Of a stretch of DNA of 64,000 bases, positions 43,173 through 53,141 are shown one piece after another. This DNA is from Bdellovibrionota bacterium. GTDB lineage: Bacteria; Bdellovibrionota; Bdellovibrionia; Bdellovibrionales; JAEYZS01. The stretch covers positions 113,453-177,452 of the forward strand of contig JAZKEU010000009.1 in the NCBI GenBank assembly GCA_040386775.1, written 5' to 3'. A model generated the notes under the pieces. The model was not told the DNA's origin and made no database searches. It saw only the letters and a list, made by a program, of their open reading frames with translations. The position numbers and the translations under genes were made by a program. The number at the start of each line of letters is the position of its first letter. Within the stretch, counting starts at the first letter, position 1.

Positions 43173-44166
43173 TGATTCCTGCCTCTTCGTAGAGCGGCAC
43201 TAAGTCGCTCGGAACAGGTGAAGTGAAATACATTTTTTCTTGGGTAGTGGGATGTACGAATCCCAATTCTTTTGCGTGGAGAGCAATCCTGGTCATGCTA
43301 TCGATAAAACTCTTCACGGCATGAGATTTTACATTTCTTTGTCTGTTCTTTGAGCCATAAGAAATATCGCCAACGATCGGATGTTGTTTCTCTGAAATGT
43401 GAACACGGATTTGATGAGTTCTTCCGGTTTCTAACTTTACTTCTAGCAAAGTGAAGCCACGAGGAGAGTATTCAATTTTTTTAAAGTTAGTGATGGCAAT
43501 TTTTCCTAGAGAGTTATCTGGATTTTGGTGTTTCACAGAAGCGTATCTTTTTCTGTCATTAGGATGTCTCGCAAGGTAAGTCGTGATTTTCCCTTCTTTG
43601 TCTTTTACTTCGCCAAATACTAAAGCCCAATAGATTCTGTGAATGCTTCTGTCTTTGAATTGTTTTGCTAAGGCTTCATGAGTTTGATTGTTTTTTGCGA
43701 CGACGAGTAATCCACTCGTTTCTTTATCTAGCCTATGTACAATGCCGGGCCTGTTCTCGCCAAAGCCCATAGATAAATCTTTTGTATGGTGGATGAGCGC
43801 GTTCACCAGTGTGTCTTGCGCATGTCCGTGAGCTGGATGAACAACAAGATTTGCAGGTTTATTCAGAACCAACAAATCTTTATCTTCAAAAAGAATTTCC
43901 AGATTTAATTCAAAAGGAATTAAGCCTGTCTCAACTCGTTCTTGCGGAAGAGAGATTAAAAATTTATCTCCGCTTTGAGTTTGGTATGAGGATTTAACAT
44001 TTTTTTCTCTGCCTGCAGAATCAATCAATTTCACTTTATCTTTATCGATAAGTTGTGCAGCCTTGGATCTTGAGCCAATGAGTGGGTGAGAAGATAAAAC
44101 CTTATCTATTCTTTGATTGATTTTATCTTCACCAATGATGATTTCGAACGAATTAGAATTCTCCAC
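43156..44166 (-). CDS. RluD-family 23S rRNA pseudouridine synthase
   Basis: 336 residues. N-terminal S4 RNA-binding domain (NQRIDKVLSSHPLIGSRSKAAQLIDKDKVKLI) and a synthase domain with catalytic Asp in RPGIVHRLDKETSGLLVVAKN, then RTHQIRVHISEKQHPIVGDISYG. The size and S4 domain fit RluC/RluD; RluD modifies helix 69 (1911, 1915, 1917). rlmH in this window then methylates Psi1915, a fitting pair. It overlaps the HTH/J protein by 14 bases. Confidence 0.9.
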   Translation of the reverse strand: MENSNSFEIIIGEDKINQRIDKVLSSHPLIGSRSKAAQLIDKDKVKLIDSAGREKNVKSSYQTQSGDKFLISLPQERVETGLIPFELNLEILFEDKDLLVLNKPANLVVHPAHGHAQDTLVNALIHHTKDLSMGFGENRPGIVHRLDKETSGLLVVAKNNQTHEALAKQFKDRSIHRIYWALVFGEVKDKEGKITTYLARHPNDRKRYASVKHQNPDNSLGKIAITNFKKIEYSPRGFTLLEVKLETGRTHQIRVHISEKQHPIVGDISYGSKNRQRNVKSHAVKSFIDSMTRIALHAKELGFVHPTTQEKMYFTSPVPSDLVPLYEEAGINAHKS

Positions 44167-44731
44167 GGGATTCAGTATATAGCTTCATATATGATTCACA
44201 CACTTCTTTTGTGTTTAATTCTAAGATTTGTGCAATTTGCTTCACATAGCTACGTACGAATACAGCCGCAGGGAGTGCGTCAAAGTCATTGGCCTCAATC
44301 GCGATCAAATGATGAACCCCAATGCAGGTTTTGTTGGCGATGTAGTTTAAGGAAACATTTTTCTTAAGCCTGATTTTCTTGATCAATAAGCCATCAAAGA
44401 AGTTAGTGTTGAGAAGTTCGTTCTCAAGTTCTGCTCCGATATCAAAACTATCATCTGTTTCAAACTGAAATTTTTCTTTAGGAGCATCAGTTTTCAGTGA
44501 ATGGATAAATTGAGTTTGGCTTTTCATTTTTTTAACCAGAATGTTGTAAGCCTCTTCGACCCATCCTCTTAATTCTACGGCTTCTTCGGATCCGAATGAA
44601 TTTGCGAACTCCGGATTTTCAGGTGAATAGATCTGACAAGCCTTCTTGTAGGCTTGTTCAATTTCTTCAAGCGATGCCGACGGAGTAACACCTAAAATTT
44701 CATAATATTGTAAATCGAGTCTTTGATTCAT
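44153..44731 (-). CDS. degenerate J-domain protein with RodZ-type helix-turn-helix
   Basis: 192 residues. The first 70 are J-like: YYEILGVTPSASLEEIEQAYKKA, but the HPD tripeptide that stimulates DnaK is replaced by SPE (IYSPENP). A spacer follows. From about 130 an HTH_25 domain like RodZ appears: IRLKKNVSLNYIANKTCIGVHHLIAIE, then PAAVFVRSYVKQIAQILELN. RodZ links MreB to the membrane; here no membrane helix follows. The J-like part is probably a protein-binding module rather than a co-chaperone. Confidence 0.78.
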   Translation of the reverse strand: MNQRLDLQYYEILGVTPSASLEEIEQAYKKACQIYSPENPEFANSFGSEEAVELRGWVEEAYNILVKKMKSQTQFIHSLKTDAPKEKFQFETDDSFDIGAELENELLNTNFFDGLLIKKIRLKKNVSLNYIANKTCIGVHHLIAIEANDFDALPAAVFVRSYVKQIAQILELNTKEVCESYMKLYTESRGEF

Positions 44732-44898
44732 AGCTACTTCCCCACTATTCCATGTTTATCTGAATCTTTTTTGCCTGCTATACATGACCTATAGCCCCTA
44801 ATCCTTGGGCTTGATATATTCTAACACTATAAAAACGAATGAAAACAACTACTTTACTCTTTGAACCAAAGTCCAGCCAAGACCATAGTCTAGTCCAG

Positions 44899-44927
44899 AA
44901 CCAAAAGCGACTAAGCGCCTTTTGGTT
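44899..44927 (-). terminator. terminator hairpin overlapping the tsaB stop codon
   Basis: In the message, AACCAAAAGGCG pairs with CGCTTTTGGTT with one bulged G. The tsaB TAG at 44911-44913 lies in the loop side of the stem. There is no strong T-tract downstream, so termination may be partial. Confidence 0.55.
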
Positions 44928-45600
44928 TTAGTTTTTCTTCTGGGGAAGAAAGTCGTACGTAAAGAGGCTCTAGGGCTTCCCAGCTGATCGGTTTTTTGGA
45001 ATCTTTGCTGAGTAGAGCAAGCTGATTGAGGTGAACGGCAGAGGGAATATCGTTAAAAGTCTTAGGTCTTTTGATTTCTAGAGAGGAATCAATTTTATCT
45101 TTGTAATATTCAAAGGCATCACCCACAAATAGAGTGTTCGGTTGTTTTAATAGGTCATTGAGCTTGAGAGCAGAAGCCACTTCGATTTCACCCGCCGGCA
45201 TCCAGTTATTCCCAGCACTCACAAACTTACCCACATAACAAAGCTCACTGTGTGCATTGATTGCGACAAGAAGCTTTTGATCATCGAGGGAGGCGCCCTG
45301 AGCAATGGTTTCTAAAGAATTAAAAGTGTAGATCGGTTTATGAGTAAAAAACCCTAGGGTCTTTATCGTATTGATAGAGATTCGAATTCCCGTAAAGCTG
45401 CCAGGCCCAACATTCACCGCGTAGGCATCGATATCTGATTGCTTGAGATTATGATTTTTTAGAGCTTTGACTAGAAATCCTGCGAGAAGTTCTGCGTGGG
45501 ACTTTTCTTGCTTCCAACTGAAAGTTTCGAGAATTTGAGAATCTCTCTGCAACGAGAGAGATCCTTCGGAGTGGCTGGATTCAAGACCGAGAAGTAGCAT
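44911..45600 (-). CDS. tsaB: tRNA threonylcarbamoyladenosine biosynthesis protein TsaB
   Basis: 229 residues. The ASKHA N-terminus MLLLGLESSHSEGSLSL and EKSHAELLAGFL are followed by the TsaB signature VNVGPGSFTGIRISINTIKTLGF. TsaB scaffolds TsaD and TsaE in making t6A37 on ANN-decoding tRNAs. The start overlaps rseP by one base, ATGC at the junction. The end lies in a hairpin. Confidence 0.93.
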   Translation of the reverse strand: MLLLGLESSHSEGSLSLQRDSQILETFSWKQEKSHAELLAGFLVKALKNHNLKQSDIDAYAVNVGPGSFTGIRISINTIKTLGFFTHKPIYTFNSLETIAQGASLDDQKLLVAINAHSELCYVGKFVSAGNNWMPAGEIEVASALKLNDLLKQPNTLFVGDAFEYYKDKIDSSLEIKRPKTFNDIPSAVHLNQLALLSKDSKKPISWEALEPLYVRLSSPEEKLKPKGA

Positions 45601-47261
45601 TACTGCAAAAGACGAGTGACGTCATTTACAAAAGCAAACACCATCAACGCTAACAATAGAACCAATCCAACTTGTTGCGCGATTTCCATTTTTCTCATGG
45701 AAAGTGGCGCACCCTTGATAGCTTCAATGGTGTAGAACACCAAGTGTCCACCATCAAGAATCGGAATCGGAAGTAGATTCAATACAAACAAATTAATCGA
45801 AATGATCGCCATGATTTTCATGAAAGGGCTAATGCCTATTTCAAAAGTCTTTGAAGCCAGCTGTCCAATCATGATGGGTCCACCGATAGACTTTGCAGAA
45901 ACTTTGTTCTGAATGAGTCTTACGAAAGACATAATTGTTGCCTTTGTCCAATACACAGATTTTACAAATCCATTTTTGATTGCTTTCACCGGGTTTGAAG
46001 TTCTCTCCACAAATGTGAATGGAGGAGCAATAGCCATCGCTGTGATCACGCCAAGAGCATAAACTTTTTTCTCTTTACCTGTCGGCGTTGTCTGATCGAT
46101 CAATTCCGGAGTTACCACAAGAGATTCATTCTTTCCACCTCTTGTCACTACGATTGCTAAGGGTTTATCTTCAGGCTTGTAAGATTGAATGTTATTTACA
46201 ATCTCTTGCCACGAAGAAACAGTGTTGCCATTCACAGAAACAATGCGGTCGCCTTCTTTCATTCCTGCTTTGGCAGCTGCGCTATCTTCCATTACTTTTG
46301 AAACATATAAGTCTGAACTCTCAATACCAAACGACTTTAAAAGCTCCAGAGGGCTCGAGCCAGTCTTGCTGATTTCGATTGAGTAAGGCTCCTTCTTTTC
46401 TTCAACTGGTTGAATTTTTAAAGAAATATTTGTATTTGTAGAAGCTTGAATTGCAGAAACCAATTCCTTAAATCTTAAAACTTCTTTTCCATCTACATGA
46501 GTAATTTGATCACCAAGTCTCAAGCCAGCTTTGTAAGCAGCACTATCTTCGCTGATAATACCTATAGTGGTTGCAGATGAAGCAAAGCCAAGTCCCTCAA
46601 TCTCACCAACAAAATCTTCGCTAGAAAGAATATTTTTATTTGGAGCCAGTTTTGCGCGCGAAGAAAATTTGGAAATTTCTTCCGAATTAAACCTTTGAAC
46701 TTCAAAATTTAAATTTTTATCTGCGTTGTCTTCCACTGTTGTTTGGACTTGCTCCCAGGTTGCAACAGGAGCGTCGTTCACCTTTAAAACCTTATCGCCA
46801 GATCTAAAACCATCAGTATAAGCCTGAGAGTTCGTTGGAACATCACCAAGAGTTGGTTGAATAGTTTCTTCGCCGACAAGAGAGATCAGCGTGAAAAGAA
46901 CGATGGCAAAGAAGAAGTTCATCAATGGACCAGCAAGGACCACTGCGATTCTTTGACCAACGGGCTTATGATTGAATGCAAATTGCTTTTCACTTTCTGG
47001 AACCTCGGCCGTTGGATCATCTCCAAACATCTTTACGTATCCACCCAGTGGGAAAAGAGAAATGCAATATTCCGTATCACCCTTTTTGTATTTGAATAAT
47101 TTTTTACCAAAACCAAGGCTGAATGTCTCTACGCGAACACCATAATATTTTGCCACTAGGAAATGTCCTAGTTCGTGAACAAAAATCAAAAGACCTAAAA
47201 GGATGATCAAGGGAACGATGAAAGAAAATCCTTGCTGTACATAACCGATGAGAACTTCCAT
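45600..47261 (-). CDS. rseP: site-2 membrane zinc protease RseP with three PDZ domains
   Basis: 553 residues, longer than E. coli RseP (about 450). Zinc site HELGH is at 29-33 (His29, Glu30, His33) and the third ligand is in NLLPIPILDGGH (495-506). Between the first helix and the last helices lie three PDZ-like repeats rather than two: around SQAYTDGFRSGDKVLKVN, around DSAAYKAGLRLGDQITHVDG and around DSAAAKAGMKEGDRIVSVNG. It cleaves anti-sigma factors in the membrane. It lies between tsaB and cdsA in a common bacterial order. Confidence 0.94.
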   Translation of the reverse strand: MEVLIGYVQQGFSFIVPLIILLGLLIFVHELGHFLVAKYYGVRVETFSLGFGKKLFKYKKGDTEYCISLFPLGGYVKMFGDDPTAEVPESEKQFAFNHKPVGQRIAVVLAGPLMNFFFAIVLFTLISLVGEETIQPTLGDVPTNSQAYTDGFRSGDKVLKVNDAPVATWEQVQTTVEDNADKNLNFEVQRFNSEEISKFSSRAKLAPNKNILSSEDFVGEIEGLGFASSATTIGIISEDSAAYKAGLRLGDQITHVDGKEVLRFKELVSAIQASTNTNISLKIQPVEEKKEPYSIEISKTGSSPLELLKSFGIESSDLYVSKVMEDSAAAKAGMKEGDRIVSVNGNTVSSWQEIVNNIQSYKPEDKPLAIVVTRGGKNESLVVTPELIDQTTPTGKEKKVYALGVITAMAIAPPFTFVERTSNPVKAIKNGFVKSVYWTKATIMSFVRLIQNKVSAKSIGGPIMIGQLASKTFEIGISPFMKIMAIISINLFVLNLLPIPILDGGHLVFYTIEAIKGAPLSMRKMEIAQQVGLVLLLALMVFAFVNDVTRLLQ

Positions 47262-47331
47262 GAAATACCTTCTTCAAGATTTGAATTAATAATCTAAAGT
47301 AAACTAGAATTTAATTTTATAATTTTGAGAG

Positions 47332-48126
47332 CTAAATCGCAATATAATAAAACACAGGAAGGGCAAACAAGATGCCATCAAAACGATCTAAAAATCCGCC
47401 ATGGCCAGGGAGTAGAGAGCCAGAGTCTTTTGCTCCGGCTACGCGTTTAATAAGCGATTCAAAGAAGTCGCCGGACTGGGCTAAAATGCCTGCAACGGCG
47501 CAACTCACACCTAATGTAGCTAGATTCGCTTCTGGGAAGAAATATGAACCAAGTCCTGCGCCTAAAATAATTGATGCCGCAAGACCCCCAAGAGCGCCTT
47601 CGAGAGTTTTATTAGGAGAAATTGCAGGTATTAATTTATTTTTTCCGAATTTCCTACCAACAAAATACGCTGCGACATCGCCTGCAAATACGACACCCAA
47701 ACAAACGATAAACCAATAAGCACCATTATAAAGCATCAATAATTTGGTGGTTAGTGCAGGCAAAAGTCCGACATAAGCAAAGCCCAGAGAATATAAAGAA
47801 ATAATTTTTAGATGTTCTGCGTTTTCCTTATCAGAATAAAGAACCAAGATAAGAGCCATTGAAAGAGCCGTGATCAAAAACAAAAAGGGTAAGAAGTGTG
47901 CGGGCAGATAGTTGAACACTAATGTAGAAACAAATGTTTGAACAATAAAAGGATAAACTAGCTTTGGAGCCAGAGTTTTAAAAAGCAGCTTCGCGGTCTC
48001 ATATTGCATAAAGAGAACAAGTGCATGAACCAGATAAATAAAATACTGAGCACCTAAAAAAGCGCAGCCCATAGCAATGGCCAATAGTATAATAGCAGTG
48101 ATTGTTCTTTTTAAAGTCTGACCCAT
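47332..48126 (-). CDS. cdsA: phosphatidate cytidylyltransferase
   Basis: 264 residues, seven or more membrane helices. CdsA signatures GDVAAYFVGRKFGKNKLIPAISPNKT and the C-terminal SLIKRVAGAKDSGSLLPGHGGFLDRFDG are intact. It forms CDP-diacylglycerol for phospholipid synthesis. Order uppS-cdsA-rseP is conserved in many bacteria. Confidence 0.94.
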   Translation of the reverse strand: MGQTLKRTITAIILLAIAMGCAFLGAQYFIYLVHALVLFMQYETAKLLFKTLAPKLVYPFIVQTFVSTLVFNYLPAHFLPFLFLITALSMALILVLYSDKENAEHLKIISLYSLGFAYVGLLPALTTKLLMLYNGAYWFIVCLGVVFAGDVAAYFVGRKFGKNKLIPAISPNKTLEGALGGLAASIILGAGLGSYFFPEANLATLGVSCAVAGILAQSGDFFESLIKRVAGAKDSGSLLPGHGGFLDRFDGILFALPVFYYIAI

Positions 48127-48157
48127 TAACCACTCTCTAAAGGTTCAAATAAAACGT

Positions 48158-48883
48158 TCAAATATTATTGGAAGTCATTTGTTCTGAGGTTCTTCCAAAT
48201 CTTCTTTCACGTTTATTGTAATCTTCAATGGCACGAAGTAAATCGTTTTTTGTAAAATCCGGCCATAGAGAATCCGTAAACATCAATTCCGTGTAGGCAG
48301 ATTGCCACAAAAGGAAGTTTGAAAGTCTTTGTTCGCCACTTGTACGAATGAGAAGATCAGGATCTGGAAGCTCTGCGGTTTCTAGCAAGCCAGAAATAGT
48401 TTCTTCCGTCACATTATTGGGTTGTAGTTTTCCTAAAAGAATAAGTTCATGAGCTTTTTTGAAAGCTTGAACAATATCTTCTCGTCCACCATAACTGATC
48501 GCCATATTGAGAGTCATTCCCGTGCAGCCGGCTGTCGCATCCACAGTTTTAATGATTTCTTTTACGATTTCTTGTGGAAGGCGTTCAATTTGTCCAAGCA
48601 CTCTAAATCTAATATTTTGTTTTACAAGGAGTGCTCTTTCGCGCACGAGATATTTAAAAAGAAGTTTCATGAGAAGTTCAACTTCTTGTCTCGGTCTATT
48701 CCAATTTTCAGTGCTGAATGCATAAAGAGTCAAATGAGGAACGCCGACTTCTCTCACAGCAGTGATGATCTTCTTCGCGACTCTTACGCCTTGAATATGA
48801 CCAAAAGCACGATGGCGCCCTTTGTTCTGCGCCCATCTGCCATTGCCGTCCATAATGATGGCTATATGGTTGAGAGTTTTCAA
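48158..48883 (-). CDS. uppS: undecaprenyl diphosphate synthase (isoprenyl transferase)
   Basis: 241 residues. Cis-prenyltransferase motif I HIAIIMDGNGRWAQNKG has the essential Asp12; FSTENWNRPRQEV and the C-terminal LIRTSGEQRLSNFLLWQSAYTEL complete the IPP/FPP site. It makes C55 lipid carrier for peptidoglycan. frr lies 11 bases upstream and cdsA follows, the usual frr-uppS-cdsA order. Confidence 0.95.
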   Translation of the reverse strand: MKTLNHIAIIMDGNGRWAQNKGRHRAFGHIQGVRVAKKIITAVREVGVPHLTLYAFSTENWNRPRQEVELLMKLLFKYLVRERALLVKQNIRFRVLGQIERLPQEIVKEIIKTVDATAGCTGMTLNMAISYGGREDIVQAFKKAHELILLGKLQPNNVTEETISGLLETAELPDPDLLIRTSGEQRLSNFLLWQSAYTELMFTDSLWPDFTKNDLLRAIEDYNKRERRFGRTSEQMTSNNI

Positions 48884-48894
48884 ACTTCGAGCTC

Positions 48895-49452
48895 CTATAC
48901 GGTCATCAATTCTTTTTCTTTGTCGCCAGCAGTTTGATCCACTTTTGCAATATAATCATCTGTCAATTTTTGAATTTCTTCTTGGGATTTTTTGCTTTCG
49001 TCTTCGCTGATTGCTTTGTCTTTAAGAGCAGCTTTTACCTCTTCGTTAGCATCACGGCGCGCGTGTCTTACCGCAACTCTTGCGTCTTCAACAACTTTAC
49101 CGATTTGCTTAACTAGTTCTTTACGTCTTTGTTCTGTAATTTCTGGAAGCTTTAATAGAATTTTTTTGCCATCGTTTATTGGAGTCATGCCCAAATCACT
49201 TTTTACGATAGCGGCTTCGATTTCTTTTAATGTGCTCACTTCCCAAGGTGCAATCATAAATGTTTTTGCATCTGGGCAGCTCAAAGCTGAAACTTGCGAG
49301 AGTGGAGTTACAGTTCCGTAGTAGACTACTTTAATAGAATCGAGCATTGATGTGTGTGCTTTACCAGTACGAACTTTCCCTAATTCTCTTTTTAGAGAAT
49401 CAAGACCCAACTTCATTTTTTCTTCAGCTTTTGATTTGATTTCTTTTACCAT
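48895..49452 (-). CDS. frr: ribosome recycling factor
   Basis: 185 residues, RRF size. LDSLKRELGKVRTGKAHTSMLDSIKV and YYGTVTPLSQVSALSCPDAKTFMI (domain II), then LPEITEQRRKELVKQIGKVVEDARVAVRHARRDANEEVK (long helices of domain I). It splits post-termination ribosomes with EF-G. pyrH is 25 bases upstream. Confidence 0.96.
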   Translation of the reverse strand: MVKEIKSKAEEKMKLGLDSLKRELGKVRTGKAHTSMLDSIKVVYYGTVTPLSQVSALSCPDAKTFMIAPWEVSTLKEIEAAIVKSDLGMTPINDGKKILLKLPEITEQRRKELVKQIGKVVEDARVAVRHARRDANEEVKAALKDKAISEDESKKSQEEIQKLTDDYIAKVDQTAGDKEKELMTV

Positions 49453-49477
49453 ATTAAATTCCTCGAAATATTTATAT

Positions 49478-50852
<1,375 letters not shown>

Positions 50853-50897
50853 TTGAATGCTCCTCCGGTTTCAGCGCTTGCTTGGGCAAGCACTATC
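50853..50897 (-). promoter_or_regulatory. intercistronic hairpin + GCTGAAA + RBS module between rpsB and tsf
   Basis: In the message GCTTGC-CCAA-GCAAGC forms a 6-bp hairpin (50876-50891), then GCTGAAA, then CGGAGGAG and the tsf ATG. Same order and partly the same sequence occur before groEL. The stem may slow ribosomes or nucleases between the two genes. Confidence 0.55.
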
Positions 50898-50905
50898 CTT
50901 CTTTC

Positions 50906-51790
50906 TTAGTTAGTTTCTTCGTCAGTTGTTGTTTCAGTCTCAGCTTGTTCAAGTTCAGCTGCGATTTCAACATCGTCCGCTGTTCCTACAGCAACTAGCT
51001 TACGAGCAGCAGCGGCTTTTGCAGCAGCTTCAGCTTTAGAATCTTTTTTAGTTGCAGTTCCTTGAGCTTCGTCACCTTTATCCGTACTAGATCTGATTTT
51101 ATCTTGATAAAGCTTAGCACCTTCTAAGTAGCTATCAGCGATAAGGTTAGCGAAAAGTTGAATTGATCTGATTGCATCGTCGTTTCCAGGAATTGGATAT
51201 TGAATCACATCTGGATCCGCGTTGGTGTCAGAGATGCCTACAACAGGAATTCCAAGAACTTTTGCTTCATGAACAGCAATGTGTTCTTTCTTTAAATCCA
51301 CGATGAAGATCGCCTTTGGAAGATCTTTCATATCTTTGATACCTTCAAGATACTCAGTCAATTTTTCTTGTTCTTTGTCCATTCTAGACTGTTCTTTTTT
51401 GCTAAAGTATTGGAACTCGCCTTTTTCTTTCATTAATTCTAATTTTTTCAAACGATCGATTGAAGCTTTGATAGTTACAAAGTTAGTAAGTGTTCCACCC
51501 AACCATCTTTTTGTAATGTAGTACTGACCACATTTTTCCGCCGCTTCTTTTACAACTGTTGAAGCTTGTTTCTTTGTACCAACAAAAACCATTTTTCCGC
51601 CTTGAGCAGAAACTGTTTTTACGAAATCAGCCGCTTTTTGTGCCATCAAAACTGATTTTTGTAGATCGATAATATGAATCCCAGAACGTGTACCGAACAC
51701 GTAATTTTTCATTTTTGGATTCCATCTGTGTGTTTGATGTCCGAAATGAACACCGCACGAAAGCATTTCTTTGATAGTAACTTGAGCCAT
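50906..51790 (-). CDS. rpsB: 30S ribosomal protein S2
   Basis: 294 residues; E. coli S2 is 241. The core is standard (VTIKEMLSCGVHFGHQTHRWNPKMKNYVFG, KRWLGGTLTNFVTIKASIDRLK, VVGISDTNADPDVIQYPIPGNDDAIRSIQLF). From about residue 235 an Ala/Glu/Lys-rich tail of about 60 residues follows, probably exposed. The RBS is CAGGGAGG. Confidence 0.97.
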   Translation of the reverse strand: MAQVTIKEMLSCGVHFGHQTHRWNPKMKNYVFGTRSGIHIIDLQKSVLMAQKAADFVKTVSAQGGKMVFVGTKKQASTVVKEAAEKCGQYYITKRWLGGTLTNFVTIKASIDRLKKLELMKEKGEFQYFSKKEQSRMDKEQEKLTEYLEGIKDMKDLPKAIFIVDLKKEHIAVHEAKVLGIPVVGISDTNADPDVIQYPIPGNDDAIRSIQLFANLIADSYLEGAKLYQDKIRSSTDKGDEAQGTATKKDSKAEAAAKAAAARKLVAVGTADDVEIAAELEQAETETTTDEETN

Positions 51791-51813
51791 TATAGCCTCC
51801 CTGGTTAATCTTC

Positions 51814-51897
51814 CTTCTCAACTGGATTACTTTATCGCTATCAACGATCAGCACCAGGTGTGTTGAGAAGTGTTTATTTTCTTGGAGTAACTCCAAA
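51814..51897 (-). promoter_or_regulatory. structured leader of rpsB
   Basis: Upstream of the S2 start are a 9-bp inverted repeat CTTCTCAAC/GTTGAGAAG (51814-51822 with 51862-51870) and a TTGGAG/CTCCAA hairpin (51882-51896). S2 leaders are autoregulated in several bacteria; this leader is a candidate on position and structure only. Confidence 0.35.
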
Positions 51898-51998
51898 AAT
51901 TGTCCTTATTAATTTTTAAGGTCCAAAAGATGTAGCATGGGAGGGCGCACCGGTGCAAATTCATTGACGAAAATACATGCATTGGAGATCTAATAGTG

Positions 51999-53120
51999 CT
52001 ACGCGTTAACAAGATCGATTGCCGGTAGATCTTCCGTATGAACCTTCGATTGATTAGATATGAGGTTATTGATGATTTCAGTCGTGTATTGGGCAGCTGT
52101 TAGGGCGCCAATGAATGGGTTGGTATGTTCCACCAGGTGATTCGAACAAAGTCCAATATTTTCAATACCCTCAAGTTGGCCAAAGCGTTTTGATTTAAGA
52201 TCGATATAGCCATGAGTTTTCGGCCATAGAGCGATTTTATCAAATTCATGATCATTTAAGGCTTCAGGATAAGCTCTTTTAAGCTGCCTTTTTAATTCTT
52301 TTAGGATGTGGACGCCTTCTTCATTGATGTCTGGAACATCGGAATTGATAAAGCTTATCCATTGAGAAGTTGATCCTTGGAATTTACCAACACTTACAAC
52401 GGGATTTTTTTGAGTTCCGTAAAGCACATGAATTTCTTCTTTGTCTGTGATCGGAGTTTTATGAGCGATACTCAGTTGCAGCGTTGACCAGAAATTCCCT
52501 TTTGATAATCTAGCAAGAGCTTTTGCCGAAACCGCCTTGCCGGCTGTTGTTTCTAAATCCAAAAATTCGATTAAGTCGGATGGATTTTCTGCAAAGATAA
52601 AGTTTCTAGGTATCAAAGTGTCTTTGTCGTTGATTGTGATGTCGGTGATTTTTCCTTCAGCAACATTGATTGCTGTCAGAGTAGAGTTGTAGCGAATTTC
52701 TAATCCAGAAGTCAAAATGGTTTTGATCCACTCACTGACGCTGGGAGTGAATTCCATTCTGTCTGCGAAGAGGAAATCCTGTAAAAATTCGGATTCTTTT
52801 GGAGCGTGTTCTCCAAATCCTACGAAAGGTTCAAAGTGTCCTTTTTCAAAAGTAGTGGGTGGCAAAGATTTTTTAACGGCCTCGATATTGAAGAAATTTT
52901 TTTTGATCCATTCTGCAACTCTCAAAGAATTGTCATCGTAAGATGGAGTGGTGAACAAGCTGTGGATCGAAGCTTGGGCATGATCAATGGAGGCAAAATA
53001 TTTGCCAGCTTTGTCTGTACTTTCAAGAATAAGGGTTTTGAAACCTTTTTGATGTAAGTAGTAACCTGTAAGTAAACCTTCTAAAGTTGCACCGTAAATG
53101 ATGAATTCGAATTGTTTCAT
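51999..53120 (-). CDS. flavin-dependent oxidoreductase-like protein
   Basis: 373 residues starting KQFEFIIYGATLEGLLTGYYLHQKGFKTLILESTD, a Rossmann dinucleotide fold, but the GxGxxG turn is GATLEG, so two glycines are replaced. The C-terminal ENIGLCSNHLVEHTNPFIGALTAAQYTTEII resembles the FAD closing motif of amine-oxidase-type proteins. The fold suggests a flavin enzyme; the weak loop leaves cofactor binding open. No substrate or pathway is suggested by the neighbours. Confidence 0.6.
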   Translation of the reverse strand: MKQFEFIIYGATLEGLLTGYYLHQKGFKTLILESTDKAGKYFASIDHAQASIHSLFTTPSYDDNSLRVAEWIKKNFFNIEAVKKSLPPTTFEKGHFEPFVGFGEHAPKESEFLQDFLFADRMEFTPSVSEWIKTILTSGLEIRYNSTLTAINVAEGKITDITINDKDTLIPRNFIFAENPSDLIEFLDLETTAGKAVSAKALARLSKGNFWSTLQLSIAHKTPITDKEEIHVLYGTQKNPVVSVGKFQGSTSQWISFINSDVPDINEEGVHILKELKRQLKRAYPEALNDHEFDKIALWPKTHGYIDLKSKRFGQLEGIENIGLCSNHLVEHTNPFIGALTAAQYTTEIINNLISNQSKVHTEDLPAIDLVNA

Positions 53121-53141
53121 AAAGTCAGTATTGCAGAGAGA

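Noticed and set aside
51627-51896. An 89-codon frame through the rpsB leader on the minus strand
   Set aside because: It runs out of frame through the first part of rpsB and has no protein-like composition. It is a shadow of the leader and gene.
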